DNA of 23,932 bases from Paulinella micropora (lineage: Eukaryota; Cercozoa; Imbricatea; Euglyphida), in NCBI GenBank assembly GCA_009731375.1, contig BJOX01000367.1:329668-353599 (forward strand), written 5' to 3'. This document shows positions 7,229 through 18,153 of this stretch, piece by piece. Within the stretch, counting starts at the first letter, position 1, and each line of letters begins with the position of its first letter. The position numbers and the translations under genes were made by a program. The notes under the pieces were generated by a model. That model did no database searches. It had not been told where the DNA came from and saw only the letters and a program-made list of their open reading frames with translations.

Positions 7229-7368
7229 AATGTCTTGCAAGTTCATGATGTGTTCATGACGTGCACTGGTTTCCTCATGAAATGTCTTGCAACTTCATGA
7301 TGTGTTCATGATGTACACTGGTTTCCTCGTGAAATGTCTTGCAACTTCATGATGTGTTCATGATGTAC
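7229..7368. repeat. 52-bp tandem repeat, about 2.7 copies
   Basis: Copies begin with AATGTCTTGCAA at 7229, 7281 and 7333. Each contains two TTCATGATG-type words and CACTGGTTTCC. The first copy differs at a few bases and the last is cut off at ACCATGTGGG. An inverted GGAAACCAGTG lies just upstream at 7199-7209, complementary to the CACTGGTTTCC inside copies 1 and 2. Confidence 0.85.
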
Positions 7369-7794
7369 CATGTGGGTTTTTTTATTGCGGACGCGTCATT
7401 CTGACCATTCTTTATGGTGCTTTGGGTCGGCAACTGCGCACTGCTGTGGGAAAACCTAAGCAAAACCAACCAACGCTGGCCATCAGCGACCTGATTTGGA
7501 GCTGTAGAACCGCCATTGAAAAGCACGGTTTGTACTTTGACCTGACTAGCTTGCCCCTGGTCGAACCAGTGACACCGCTGGGTAGAGCACATTGAAGCTC
7601 ATTGATTTGAGTATGTGTTCAAGTTTTGGGGTTTTTAATTGGTTGGGAACGCATCCAGGCCCACTTGTGGAATCTTGTGGAATGCCTCGAGAGATATACT
7701 GAAGGGACGATTCTGCGTACAGAAAGGGACGATGGAAGATCGGCCTGCAAACGTTCATATCCAGTCGTCAGGCCTTGATGGAATTCGATAGGGA
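7369..7794. other. Unassigned sequence with a weak coding-like fragment
   Basis: The + strand is open from about 7370 to 7594 (PKQNQPTLAISDLIWSCRTA, ending EPVTPLGRAH then TGA) with no good start and no family I recognise. The remainder to 7794 shows nothing. It could be an exon remnant linked to the PDR fragment or chance. Confidence 0.25.
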
Positions 7795-8805
7795 GTGAGT
7801 CCGCAGTCCACCATCGCTCAACGAGGGTCCTCTAGCTCCGATGGCCACGTTCATCCTCTGCGCGCATCGGACGCGTACAATGCCAAATCGTCCGCCGACG
7901 AAGAGAATGGCGCCCAAGGAATGCTCATGGATGGTTTGGCTGCTTTCTTCGCGAAGTATGAAGGCCCTCAGCCGCCATTTGTACCCCATCTACCCCGTGG
8001 TGCAGCGGAAGACAAACTTTCGGTTGACGTCCACTCACTGGCTTCCAGCGGTTCCCGAGGTTTTCCAGTGAATCCGCCCATCAAGGCACAACGAGGGTTC
8101 TCTACCGCTTCGGATGGAGGATCTTTCGACCTCGTTTCTACTGTACATACGAGAGGCGTACAACGCCAAGCCGGTGGACGTGTAGAATGGCGTCCCAGGA
8201 ATGATCACGCATGGTGTATTTGATGTCCTCACGAGTTATGCAAGCCTTAGGCGCTCCGTGAACCTCAAGCTGGCGACCCCCACGATAACGTTTTCAGAAC
8301 CTTGAGGTACAGAGCACGGCTCGGAGTTATCCCTGGAATCGCAAAAATCGAGACACCCGCATAATCTTGCACAACATGAGTGGGACCATTCGCCCCGGGC
8401 CGATGACGTTGATCTTGGGTGAACCTCAATCTGGCAAGAAGTCCTTCTTGAAAGCACTTGCGGGTCGTCTCCCACTTGACGATCAGCTCAACATGAACGG
8501 TGTTGTGACCTACAGCAACCTGACCCCGCAGGAAGTGCAGGTGTCCAAGCTGGTCTCTTCGTCCCACAGACGGACCGACGGCTATATATACTGTCAGAGA
8601 AACTCTCACTTTCGCAGACCGTTTTTTGAATGGTGAGCCAGAGACCCAACCACTGGAGCTGCAGCGTATTGCGAAGCTGCGAACGGAGCTCGTGTTGCAT
8701 CTTCTGGTTTGACGGGCTGCGCAGATACAGTAGTAGGCGATGCCCTCCTTCGTGGCGTATCGGGTGGTGAGAGGCGAGTCACCTTTGGCGAGCTCTTGTA
8801 TTTGC
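7795..8805 (+). pseudogene. PDR/ABCG-type ABC transporter, broken first nucleotide-binding domain
   Basis: PDR transporters export drugs and lipids across the plasma membrane with two ATPase domains and two sets of membrane helices. Visible here from 8367: HNMSGTIRPGPMTLILGEP, a degraded Walker A (GEPQSGKKS where GxPGSGKS/T is expected), LKALAGRL, FVPQTDR, TVRETLTFADRFLNGEP, VVGDALLRGVSGGER (ABC signature) and VTFGEL. These pieces lie in at least three different frames with breaks near 8550, 8590 and 8705. Walker B, the membrane domains and the second half are missing; a pyrimidine minisatellite follows directly at about 8821. The region 7795-8223 looks like the transporter's N-terminus in two diverged copies. 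With an altered P-loop, frameshifts and truncation, it cannot be functional. Confidence 0.82.
7819..8216 (+). repeat. Diverged tandem duplication in the PDR 5' region
   Basis: The stretch 7819-7937 and the stretch 8089-8216 share CAACGAGGG, GCGTACAAYGCCAA, GAATGGCG and CCCARGGAATG in the same order, offset by 270 to 283 bases. In protein terms both read a xAYNAK motif followed by an NGxxGM motif, in different frames. This is a partial duplication of an ancestral first exon. Confidence 0.55.
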
Positions 8806-8820
8806 TGCCCCTCCTGCCTT

Positions 8821-9190
8821 TTCATTTGTTTCTTTCTTTCTTTCTTTCACTTTTCTTTTTTTTCTGTCTTGCTTTCGTTTCTGTCTTGCTTTCGTTTTCT
8901 GTCTTTCGTTTTCTGTCTTGTCGTTTTCTGTCTTTCGTTTTCTGTCTTGTCGCTTTCTATCTTTCGTTTTCTGTCTTGCTTTCGTTTTCTGTCTTGCATT
9001 CGTTTTCTGTCTTGTTTTCGTTTTCTGTCTTGCTTTCGTTTTCTGTCTTGCTTTCGTTTTCTGTCTTGCTTGCCTTTCTGTCTTGCTTGCTTTCTTGTTT
9101 TCTCTTGTGCTTGCTTTTTCTTGCTTGCTTTCTTCCCTTGTTACTTGCTTGCTTGCTTGCTTTCTAGCTTTGCCTTTCTTGGTTTCTCTC
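8821..9190. repeat. Pyrimidine minisatellite, 18-bp unit plus TTTC/CTTG tracts
   Basis: TTTC repeats (8824-8850) lead into about ten variants of an 18-base unit close to GCTTTCGTTTTCTGTCTT, with shortened variants, then CTTG/CTTT tracts to about 9180. The top strand is almost pure pyrimidine with regular G. Because 18 is a multiple of three, long open frames exist on both strands here, but their translations are simple repeats and not genes. Confidence 0.85.
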
Positions 9191-9299
9191 ATTTGTAGAT
9201 TTGTCATGCGTTCGTTTGTTTCTTTCATTCATGATATAGATTTCTCCCTATTCGATGAAATGACATATGATTATCATAACAGTAAGGCACAGTTTTGAC

Positions 9300-10516
9300 T
9301 TTAATACTTGTGGCATTCAGGGTAGAACCATTCGGACTCCAAAACTCCGGCCGAATGAAGACGGTGCACCGTAAGTTCTACCCTCGCGAAGCAAGAAGAC
9401 CGGGTCGGACTTGAAGTATTTTACTAAACTTGAAGAGAACTGCCACCGATTCAGATTGATCAGCAACAGAATTCTCTCACTTTTACGCAAACACTGTTTC
9501 TGAGGCTAGTAACAGACTCCGGCCCGAGAATACTAAGTGACTTGCCCGGCGCGCCGCCGGCCCACCGTGCCTCATAGAGATGAGTGGGACGAGTAAGTGA
9601 GGTACCAGAGATTATATACTACATGCAGAGAAGAGAAAAAAGAGGTGAAAAATGGTCGGACACCGGGAAATAAGAACTGAGGCGATAGAACGAAAGCAAA
9701 GAATAAAATGAACAAAAGAAGGGATGAGAAGAAAAGAAAGCCTGGAGGCAACTTAAGAAAAAGGCCCCGAGATCTGACTCCCGACTGTCGGAAGGCAGCC
9801 CGGCAAGCGGCTTTGGGCCTGGGTCCGAGTGGCAAAGGCAATACGGCTGATGTAATAAAATGCAGTGCTGAAGCCTGGTCAGCCCGGACTATCCAACCAT
9901 GTTAAAATCAAGTTAGGTGACAAATCATCCATCCCCGGGAGTTTTCAAGTTCCCCTTTGGGATAACATTATTATTAATAACTTGATGTCTTTGTTTGTTC
10001 CACTCAACTTTGGTGGCTCTGACATTGATGATTAATAAATCCTAGGAATTTCCTTAGGACTTTCCGTATCCCAGTCAGTCATGTCTGATTACCCGCATTA
10101 ACCATAGTGGTATTATTATAATTGTGAGGGAACGAGGATTGGTTGGGTGTTACACGAAACTCAGGCAAATGCTCAGCCACCTCTGGAATTTGCGGGCCGC
10201 ATGAAACTTTGAACACTCAGTACTAATAAGGAAATTTCAGCGCACTGGTTTATGTGAATTTCTAATATCATGATTCACATTCAAAGCTAGTATTCAAATT
10301 CAAATCAAGTTGGACTTTATATTAATAAGTTCAAGAGAAAAATTATCATGAGTCGAGGTAGTAAACTTTACCTCATTTATTCAGTAAAATATTAATATCA
10401 ATACATCATGATGTTGAAAATATTAATATTGAAAACCGCCTATGCTCAAGAATATTGGCTCGGACAGTAATATCGGATAATTATCTGACATTTTTGACCG
10501 CAAACTTCAAAAAGAG
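9300..10516. other. Intergenic sequence without genes
   Basis: No convincing coding frame. It includes the nested inverted repeats at 9319-9384, a GC-rich patch with GGCGCGCC near 9550, and a stretch with repeated ATTAATA words (9970-10430). The 65-89 aa frames around 9572-9905 look like chance. Confidence 0.5.
9319..9384. other. Nested inverted repeats forming a three-way junction
   Basis: Outer stem AGGGTAGAAC (9319-9328) with GTTCTACCCT (9375-9384), 10 perfect pairs. Directly inside it, CATTCGG (9329-9335) pairs with CCGAATG (9351-9357), 7 perfect pairs. Then ACGGTGCACCGT (9361-9372) is a perfect 12-base palindrome. Only 3 and 2 bases separate the arms. It lacks the tRNA A and B boxes and hammerhead core bases. 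It may be a structured RNA or the compact end of a transposable element. Confidence 0.45.
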
Positions 10517-11644
<1,128 letters not shown>

Positions 11645-11648
<4 letters not shown>

Positions 11649-11872
11649 TACTTATATATATAAACATAAATACATTGCATAATTTCATTGCATACATACA
11701 TACACACATACATACATAGAAACATAGAAACATTCATGCATGCATGCATGCATACATACATACATACATACATACATACATACATACATACAATTTTATA
11801 TTAGATACATTACATACATACATACATTACATACATACATACATACATTACATATATACATACATACATACA

Positions 11873-11920
<48 letters not shown>

Positions 11921-12132
11921 TACACACATACATACACACATACATACACACATGCATGCACACATACATGCATACACATACATACATACATACATACATA
12001 CATACTTACTTACATACGTACAAATACCAACCTACCTACCTACCTATCTACCTACCTACCTACCTGACTACCTACCTACCTATACATACATACACACATA
12101 CATACATACATACATACATAATACATACATAA

Positions 12133-12165
<33 letters not shown>

Positions 12166-12230
12166 CCATACATACATATATCCATACATACATACATACA
12201 TACATACACACAAATACAAACAAGCACACA
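11645..12230. repeat. ATAC-family tetranucleotide array with TTAC and CTAC blocks
   Basis: Mostly (ATAC)n. A clean (TTAC)n block lies at about 11876-11920, (CTAC)n-type blocks at about 12032-12078, plus ATTACAT and CACACA interruptions. Confidence 0.95.
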
Positions 12231-12265
12231 TAGATAGGTAGATAGATGGATAGATAGATAGATAA

Positions 12266-12322
<57 letters not shown>

Positions 12323-12355
12323 AAGATAGATAGATAGATAGATAGAAAGATGGAT

Positions 12356-12417
<62 letters not shown>

Positions 12418-12495
12418 GTAGATAATATACATACATACATACATACATACATACATACATACGTACATACGTACATACGTACATACAGACATACA

Positions 12496-12594
<99 letters not shown>

Positions 12595-12595
12595 G

Positions 12596-12650
<55 letters not shown>

Positions 12651-12671
12651 GGGTAGATAGATAGATAGATG
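12231..12671. repeat. (GATA)n array split by an (ATAC)n block
   Basis: GATA repeats at about 12231-12425 and 12527-12671 flank (ATAC)n at 12426-12526, the latter with several TACG variants at 12462-12485. GGTA, GAAA and GGAT variants are scattered throughout. Confidence 0.95.
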
Positions 12672-12997
12672 AGATGTCGCAAAGGAATGTAGTCCTTGCA
12701 AAGGAACGCAGTTTCACATCAAACAGTAATTTGTGTACTGTGCATGTGTCCGGTGGGAATCACGGGTAGACTGTGTTCTGGAAAAAAGAAGAGGAGGAAG
12801 GACGTTGAAGAAAAAGGCAATCTAGGAATGGAGAGTGGGAGGATAAGGAAGAAGAGAAAGAAAAGGAAGCCGTTAGTCCAAGTGTTTTGAGCACCGTAAG
12901 CTTGCGCAAGCTACAATGATGACATTGTGTAAAGGCCTAAACCCCCGAAGGGACCTAGCCCGGGCTATGCAACACTGGACGGCTATGACGGAATGCA
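12672..12997. other. Unassigned unique sequence
   Basis: Purine-rich stretches (12780-12870, GAAGAGGAGG type) and otherwise ordinary sequence. No gene recognised. It borders the first copy of the 238-bp repeat. Confidence 0.45.
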
Positions 12998-13473
12998 GGA
13001 TGAGAGATAAGGGGAGGATGAGAGGGAGGGCGGATTGGAGTTCTTCTTCAATGTCTTTCCATACGCTTGGTGTTGATGGCAAAATCAGGTGCTTTCTTCT
13101 TTCGATTGGTTCTTTCGGGGCACTTCTTGGACGAAATGAGAGTATGTCTCGGCGTCAACACTGTGGGTGGAATCCGGGTTGACAATGCCGGGTTGTGACT
13201 TATAGTCCGGATGGACGTGCACTTTTGGACTCTTCGGATGAGAGATAAGGGGAGGATGAGAGGGAGGGCGGATTGGAGTTCTTCTTCAATGTCTTACCAT
13301 ACGCTTGGTGTTGATGGCAAAATCAGGTGCTTTCTTCTTTCGATTGGTTCTTTCGGGGCACTTCTTGGACGAAATGAGAGTATGTCTCGGCGACAGCACT
13401 GTGGGTGGAATCCGGGTTGACAATGCCGGGTTGTGACTTATAGTCCGGATGGACGTGCACTTTTGGACTCTTC
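12998..13473. repeat. 238-bp tandem duplication of a LINE-like relic
   Basis: Unit 1 is 12998-13235 and unit 2 is 13236-13473, both starting GGATGAGAGATAAGG and ending GGACTCTTC, with only about three mismatches. A third, more diverged copy lies at 13763-14016. Units 1 and 2 share a 7-base deletion (TCCGATG-type, in GCACTTCTTG...GACGAAATG) relative to copy 3, which destroys the minus-strand frame. Confidence 0.85.
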
Positions 13474-13490
13474 TTTTCGAGGAGGCTCGA

Positions 13491-13500
13491 ANNNNNNNNN
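13491..13500. other. 10-N assembly gap next to the duplicated unit
   Basis: Conventional-length gap 17 bases after the end of unit 2. Near-identical tandem units are a common cause of such breaks. Confidence 0.9.
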
Positions 13501-14014
13501 NGAATACTCGCCAAGTTTTTTTTTGCAGGCTTTTTGCAACAGCAACTGGAATTGAACCTGCCCTTTTGAGATCTCGCAGATGTCTCTTTTGGACCAGTTT
13601 TTGTAGTCGGTTTTGCGTGAGTTCTGTTTGGAGCCGGATTACGTGGCGGTTTTTTCGCTCATGAGTTTGTTCTTCTGTTTTTGTTTGAGGTACCCGTTGT
13701 GACATGAAGTCGTAGAGATATCTTTCAAATTTCGCTACTGCTTCGTCACACGACAGGCGTTTGATGAGAGAGGAGGGGAGGATGAGAGGGAGTGCGGATT
13801 GGAGTTCTTCTTCAATGCCTTTCCATTCGCTTGGTGTTGATGGCAATATCAGGCGTTTTCTTCTTTCGGTTGGTTTTTTCGGGGCACTTCTTGTCCGATG
13901 GACGAAATGAGAGTATGTCTCGGCGTCAACACAGTGGGTGGAATCCAGGTTGATAATGCCGGGTTGCGACTTGTAGTCCGGATGGACGTGCGCTTTTGGA
14001 CTCTTCTTTTCGAG
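13501..14014 (-). pseudogene. Decayed coding fragment, probably the pre-RT region of a LINE-like element
   Basis: A minus-strand frame is open for about 170 codons from the GATA repeat edge at 14014 to the gap. It contains SPKAHVHPDYKSQPG, TPSEWKGIEEELQSALPLIL, DEAVAKFERYLYDFMSQ and a basic stretch with LQKLVQKRHLRDLKR. The W-x5-EL...ALP arrangement followed by a Lys/Arg-rich linker resembles the segment preceding reverse transcriptase in several non-LTR elements. No RT motif is present. There is no start and no downstream end. Part of the frame (KRAGSIPVA) coincides with a tRNA T-arm-like DNA word, so the right-hand third may be a separate insertion. Confidence 0.4.
13529..13600 (-). other. 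tRNA/SINE-like segment with a B-box match
   Basis: On the minus strand GGTTCAATTCC matches the Pol III B box, preceded by a weak A-box-like TGGTCCAAAAG about 45 bases upstream. The T stem pairs 4 of 5, but no acceptor stem forms. It may be a SINE remnant; it is not a functional tRNA. Confidence 0.25.
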
Positions 14015-14015
14015 G

Positions 14016-14243
<228 letters not shown>

Positions 14244-14289
14244 CACAGATCCCAAGCACCGTAGTCCAGACCAGCGCCATCTGAAACCT

Positions 14290-14625
14290 GTATGTATGTA
14301 TGTATGTATGTATGTATGTATGCATGTATGTATGCATGTATGTAATGTATGTAATGTATGTAATGTATGTAATGTATGTAATGTATGTAATGTATGTAAT
14401 GTATGTAATGTACGTAATGTATGTAATGTATGTAATGTATGTAATGTATGTAATGTATGTAATGTATGTAATGTACGTAATGTACGTAATGTACGTAATG
14501 TATGTAATATGTAATGTATGTAATGTATGTAATGTATGTAATGTATGTAATTTATGTCATGTATTAATATATGTAATGTATGTAATGTATGTAATGTATG
14601 TACGTGTATTCAATGTATGTAATGA
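14290..14625. repeat. (ATGT)n then 9-bp (AATGTATGT)n array
   Basis: Simple TATG repeats to about 14340, then some 25 copies of a 9-base unit AATGTATGT to about 14613, with GTAC variants clustered at 14409 and 14472-14500. The opposite-strand unit ACATACATT recurs at 15900-16370. Confidence 0.92.
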
Positions 14626-14679
14626 TATACCATATACATGTACGAACATCCAAATAGATTCACATACAGATTTTCATAT

Positions 14680-14792
14680 TCACACACACACACATATATA
14701 TTTCTATGTATATATATGTATATATATGTATATATATATGTATATATATATACATAGATATATATACATATACACACACAGACACAGACACA

Positions 14793-14845
<53 letters not shown>

Positions 14846-14862
14846 TCATATATATATATATA
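14680..14862. repeat. (CA)n and (TA)n arrays
   Basis: CACACA and TATATG/TATACA tracts directly left of the fold-back element. A 21-base sequence (14629-14649) just before them recurs exactly as the loop of the fold-back. Confidence 0.9.
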
Positions 14863-14865
14863 CAG

Positions 14866-15013
14866 ATTCAAGTAATCATCTTGCTGACATATAAAATAAT
14901 ATAATACACTTATGCCTTTTTCATAAACCATATACATGTACGAACATGCCAATATGAAAAAGGCATTTGGTACATAATATTATGTTATATGTCAGCGACA
15001 TGATTACTTGAAT
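14866..15013. repeat. 148-bp fold-back element (imperfect palindrome)
   Basis: Left arm 14866-14925 begins ATTCAAGTAATCAT and contains GCTGACATATAA and ATGCCTTTTTCATA. Right arm 14953-15013 is its inverted copy, roughly 85% matched. The 27-base loop contains ACCATATACATGTACGAACAT, also found 298 bases upstream. MITE-like, but no target-site duplication is readable because the flanks are TA repeats. Confidence 0.8.
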
Positions 15014-15077
15014 GTTATATATATGTATATATATTATGTATGTACATATATATATGTATGTATGTATGTATGTATAC

Positions 15078-15132
<55 letters not shown>

Positions 15133-15198
15133 CATACATACATACATGAATGCATACATACATGCATACATACATACATACACACACACATACATGCA

Positions 15199-15233
<35 letters not shown>

Positions 15234-15237
15234 CATA
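15014..15237. repeat. (TA)n, (ATAC)n and (TTAC)n arrays
   Basis: TATA/TATG to 15060, pure TA at about 15080-15127, ATAC to 15200, then TTAC to 15233. Confidence 0.93.
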
Positions 15238-15440
15238 CCATATCATACCAATACCAATACTAATACCAAACCCAATACCAATACCAATACCAATTCCCAT
15301 ACCTATACCCATACCAATACCAATATCAATACCATACCATACCATACCATACCATACCATACCATACCATACCATACCATGCCCATACCAATACCAACAT
15401 CAATACCATACCATACCATACAATACCATACCAACCTACC
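15238..15440. repeat. CCATA pentanucleotide and CCAATA hexanucleotide array
   Basis: CCAATA-type units (15250-15330) pass into clean (CCATA)n (15330-15380), then mixed units to 15440. Confidence 0.93.
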
Positions 15441-15459
15441 TAACACAACACCATATATA

Positions 15460-16510
15460 ATGCATAACATTACATACACATACATACATACATACATACA
15501 TACATACAAACATAATATACATACATACATACATACATACATGCATACATACATACATACATACATACAATATTACATACATACATGCATATATGACATA
15601 TATACATTGCATGTATGGCATACATACATTACATACATACACACATACATACACACATATACTTGCATTACATACATGCATTACATACATGCATTACATA
15701 CATTACATACATACATTACATACATACATTACATACATACATTACATACACACATACATTACATACATCACATGCATACATTACATACATACATACATGA
15801 CATACATACATGACATACATACATGACATACATACATGACATACATACATGACATACATACATGACATACATACATGACATACATACATGACATACATAC
15901 ATACATACATACATACATACATACATTACATTACATTACATTACATTACATTACATTACATTACATTACATTACATTACATACATACATATACATACATT
16001 ACAAACATATAGTACATACATTACATACATTACATACATTACATACATTACATACATTACATACATTACATACATAGCATGTATAGATTACATGCATAAA
16101 TTGCATACATATATTGCATACATACATAACATACATACACACATCACATACATAAATTACATAACATATTACATACATACATTACATTACATTACATTAC
16201 ATACATACATACATACATACATACACATACATACATACATACATACATACATACATACATTACATACATACATTACATACATACATTACATACATACATT
16301 ACATTACATTACATTACATTACATTACATTACATCACATCACATTACATTACATTACATTACATTAAATTACATTAAATTACCGTGGCATTACATTACAT
16401 TCAGTTAAATTACATTACATTACGTACATAGCATACATACATTACATACATACATCACATGCATACATTGCATACATACACTACATGCACACACTACATA
16501 CATACCTTGC
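15460..16510. repeat. ATAC-family array with 13-bp, 5-bp and 9-bp higher-order units
   Basis: Blocks include ATGACATACATAC (13 bp, about 15798-15895), TTACA (5 bp, about 15925-15980 and 16300-16375) and ACATACATT (9 bp, about 16015-16075). All are reverse complements of words in the TATG arrays left of the fold-back. Confidence 0.93.
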
Positions 16511-17255
16511 ATACATATCCAGCCAATCCAACGCTTCTAGCCTGTGCGTTCACTTTGGCCGGGCTGACAACTCGGACTGCAGGGTGTATGTGCACATGCT
16601 CCCAACAACCGAGTCTCGCCAGGTGCACACAGACCAAACCAGTGTGTTGGCTGAACTCGTATACTCGAGTCTATCCTGTCCACACGCTCAAAAGCGCCCC
16701 CCAACGGACGGAACCGACACACACGCCCCATACCCACTCGAACACCATTCCCACAACTTTCCCTGCCTACCAACCGGTGCATCCCAAGCCAACCACCTCT
16801 CTCCGCACCATCCACGCACGCACGCATTTGAAAATCATAAAGCACACCAACAACCACGCCGCGAAGCACTCACAGCACCAACTACAGAACACAGCAACTC
16901 TCCTATTCGTTGACAAAGCAACCCATCGAATTCAACTCAAACAAACACAAACACCCGCCCAAACTCGGGCGAGCAGAAATTGTGGCACAACACACTCGAA
17001 CAACACATCCCAACTACCCAGCACACAAACCACAACACAAACAGCTACAAACCCCTCAGAAACCAACTCAAATCCAACCCCTTTCTCCCCTTTTCAAAAC
17101 CCACCAATGAAATTCGCGTCCTGACCGAACCAAATGCCATTTACCCCCGCCGAGAAATACCCCCTGCCGGGCCCAACTCGCCAAAATTTACCTGGTCTTT
17201 AAAATGTACACAACAAGTTGAGGTGGGCACACCAAAACGTTCTGAGAGATGTTAG
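16511..17255. other. C/A-rich, G-poor unique block
   Basis: The top strand is dominated by C and A. Long frames are open on the + strand (for example to 17124), but they are Thr/Pro/His/Gln-rich and read more like composition than protein. Two CTCGGGCG/CGAGTTG-type GC words occur. No gene is called. Confidence 0.45.
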
Positions 17256-17720
17256 TACTGTGTTTCGCCTTATTTTGTCAGACTTTTGTCTCTTCTCGAT
17301 CTGTTTCCATGCAGAAGTGTTGAGATGTCATGCTGGTCCGTCTTGATTTCTTTTTGAAATGGTTTATGTACATTTTTGGGTGGTCGATGCGCGGTGCCGG
17401 CAGAGATGAAGTAGAGATGCAAATTGGCAGAGATTGGAAGTCTTCTCGACGTATATGCCCGCTGATTCATACACCATGTTACCGTGGTCTAGGTAAATTC
17501 CGGCGTTGGAACTTTTGACGCAAGGCAAGGTTACGTTCACCAGCAACACAAGGACACAACAAGGATGGCGAAAAAGCTGGAGAACGTTGACGATAGCGAA
17601 ATACCATACGTGCCCCCGGGTCACCCCATGGTGTGCCAAAGGGGAAACTGCAGAGGATTTCTGAATCCAAGTAAATTGCATCGAGATTACTGAGATAACA
17701 AAAATAACGATGATGATAAG
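17256..17720. other. Unassigned unique sequence
   Basis: Mixed composition. Frames of 60-125 codons occur on both strands without recognisable motifs. Nothing is called. Confidence 0.4.
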
Positions 17721-17723
17721 AAT

Positions 17724-17793
<70 letters not shown>

Positions 17794-17862
17794 CATAATC
17801 ATAATCATAATAATAATCATAATAATAATCATAATAATAATCATAATAATAATCATAATAAT
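17721..17862. repeat. (AAT)n with a 12-bp AATAATAATCAT higher-order unit
   Basis: Pure AAT to about 17793, then CAT-bearing units, including about five copies of a 12-base unit. Confidence 0.95.
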
Positions 17863-18121
17863 AGTGCTTCTCTGTCAATGGCTGATGCATTTCTGCACAT
17901 GCGCCTCCATCGTCTCACCCGTGAGGGGAGTACGAAGAATTGACGATAAGCTCTAATGACACCCCCGCAAGGGCAGTTCCAACACTTCCAGACGGGCCGG
18001 TATGTTCAATGAAAATACTGGTCCAGACAGACCGGTATGTTCAATGAAAATACTGGTGGCACCGACGGGAATCGAACTGGCGACAGGGCCCAGATGGACA
18101 CCACTGGGCTATCACGGTGTC
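17863..18121 (-). mobile_element. tRNA-derived SINE-like unit
   Basis: Read on the minus strand from 18121. GACACCG pairs with CGGTGCC (18058-18064) at 6 of 7 positions. TAGCCCAGTGG (18101-18111) matches the Pol III A box and GTTCGATTCC (18068-18077) the B box, 34 bases apart start to start, shorter than a real tRNA. GCCCAG and CTGGGC form an extra stem. Downstream come two tandem 35-base units and then an ATT-rich tail running into the microsatellite. tRNA-like head, body and simple-repeat tail are the SINE layout. Not a functional tRNA, because the anticodon arm is missing. Confidence 0.5.
17988..18057. repeat. Two 35-bp tandem units, each a hairpin
   Basis: 17988-18022 and 18023-18057 differ at about two bases. 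Each contains a CCGGTAT...ATACTGG inverted pair around TTCAATGAAAAT. Confidence 0.8.

Positions 18122-18153
<32 letters not shown>

Noticed and set aside
7795-8823. Minus-strand ORFs at 8265-8825 and 7768-7989
   Set aside because: Shadows of the + strand PDR fragment, which carries the recognisable ABC motifs.
8709-9298. 126-152 aa frames with hydrophobic Phe/Leu/Ser/Cys repeats or Lys/Thr/Arg/Gln repeats
   Set aside because: Products of the 18-bp minisatellite. Only the first 30 codons from 8709 belong to the transporter relic.
9319-9384. tRNA gene
   Set aside because: Cloverleaf-like pairing but no A box, B box or anticodon arm of the right size.
12072-12717. Three overlapping minus frames of about 200 codons (YLSIYLSI type)
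   Set aside because: GATA and ATAC repeats read in all three frames.
14300-16367. Frames rich in Tyr, Ile, His, Thr, Cys and Val
   Set aside because: Low-complexity translation of microsatellites; no unique protein sequence.
16459-17124. 221-aa + strand ORF
   Set aside because: Starts in a repeat. Its Thr/Gln/Pro/Asn composition follows the C/A-rich strand bias, with no domain and no conserved motif.
18058-18121. Functional tRNA gene
   Set aside because: A and B boxes are present, but the spacing is about 10 bases short, the anticodon arm is missing and the T stem is poorly paired.
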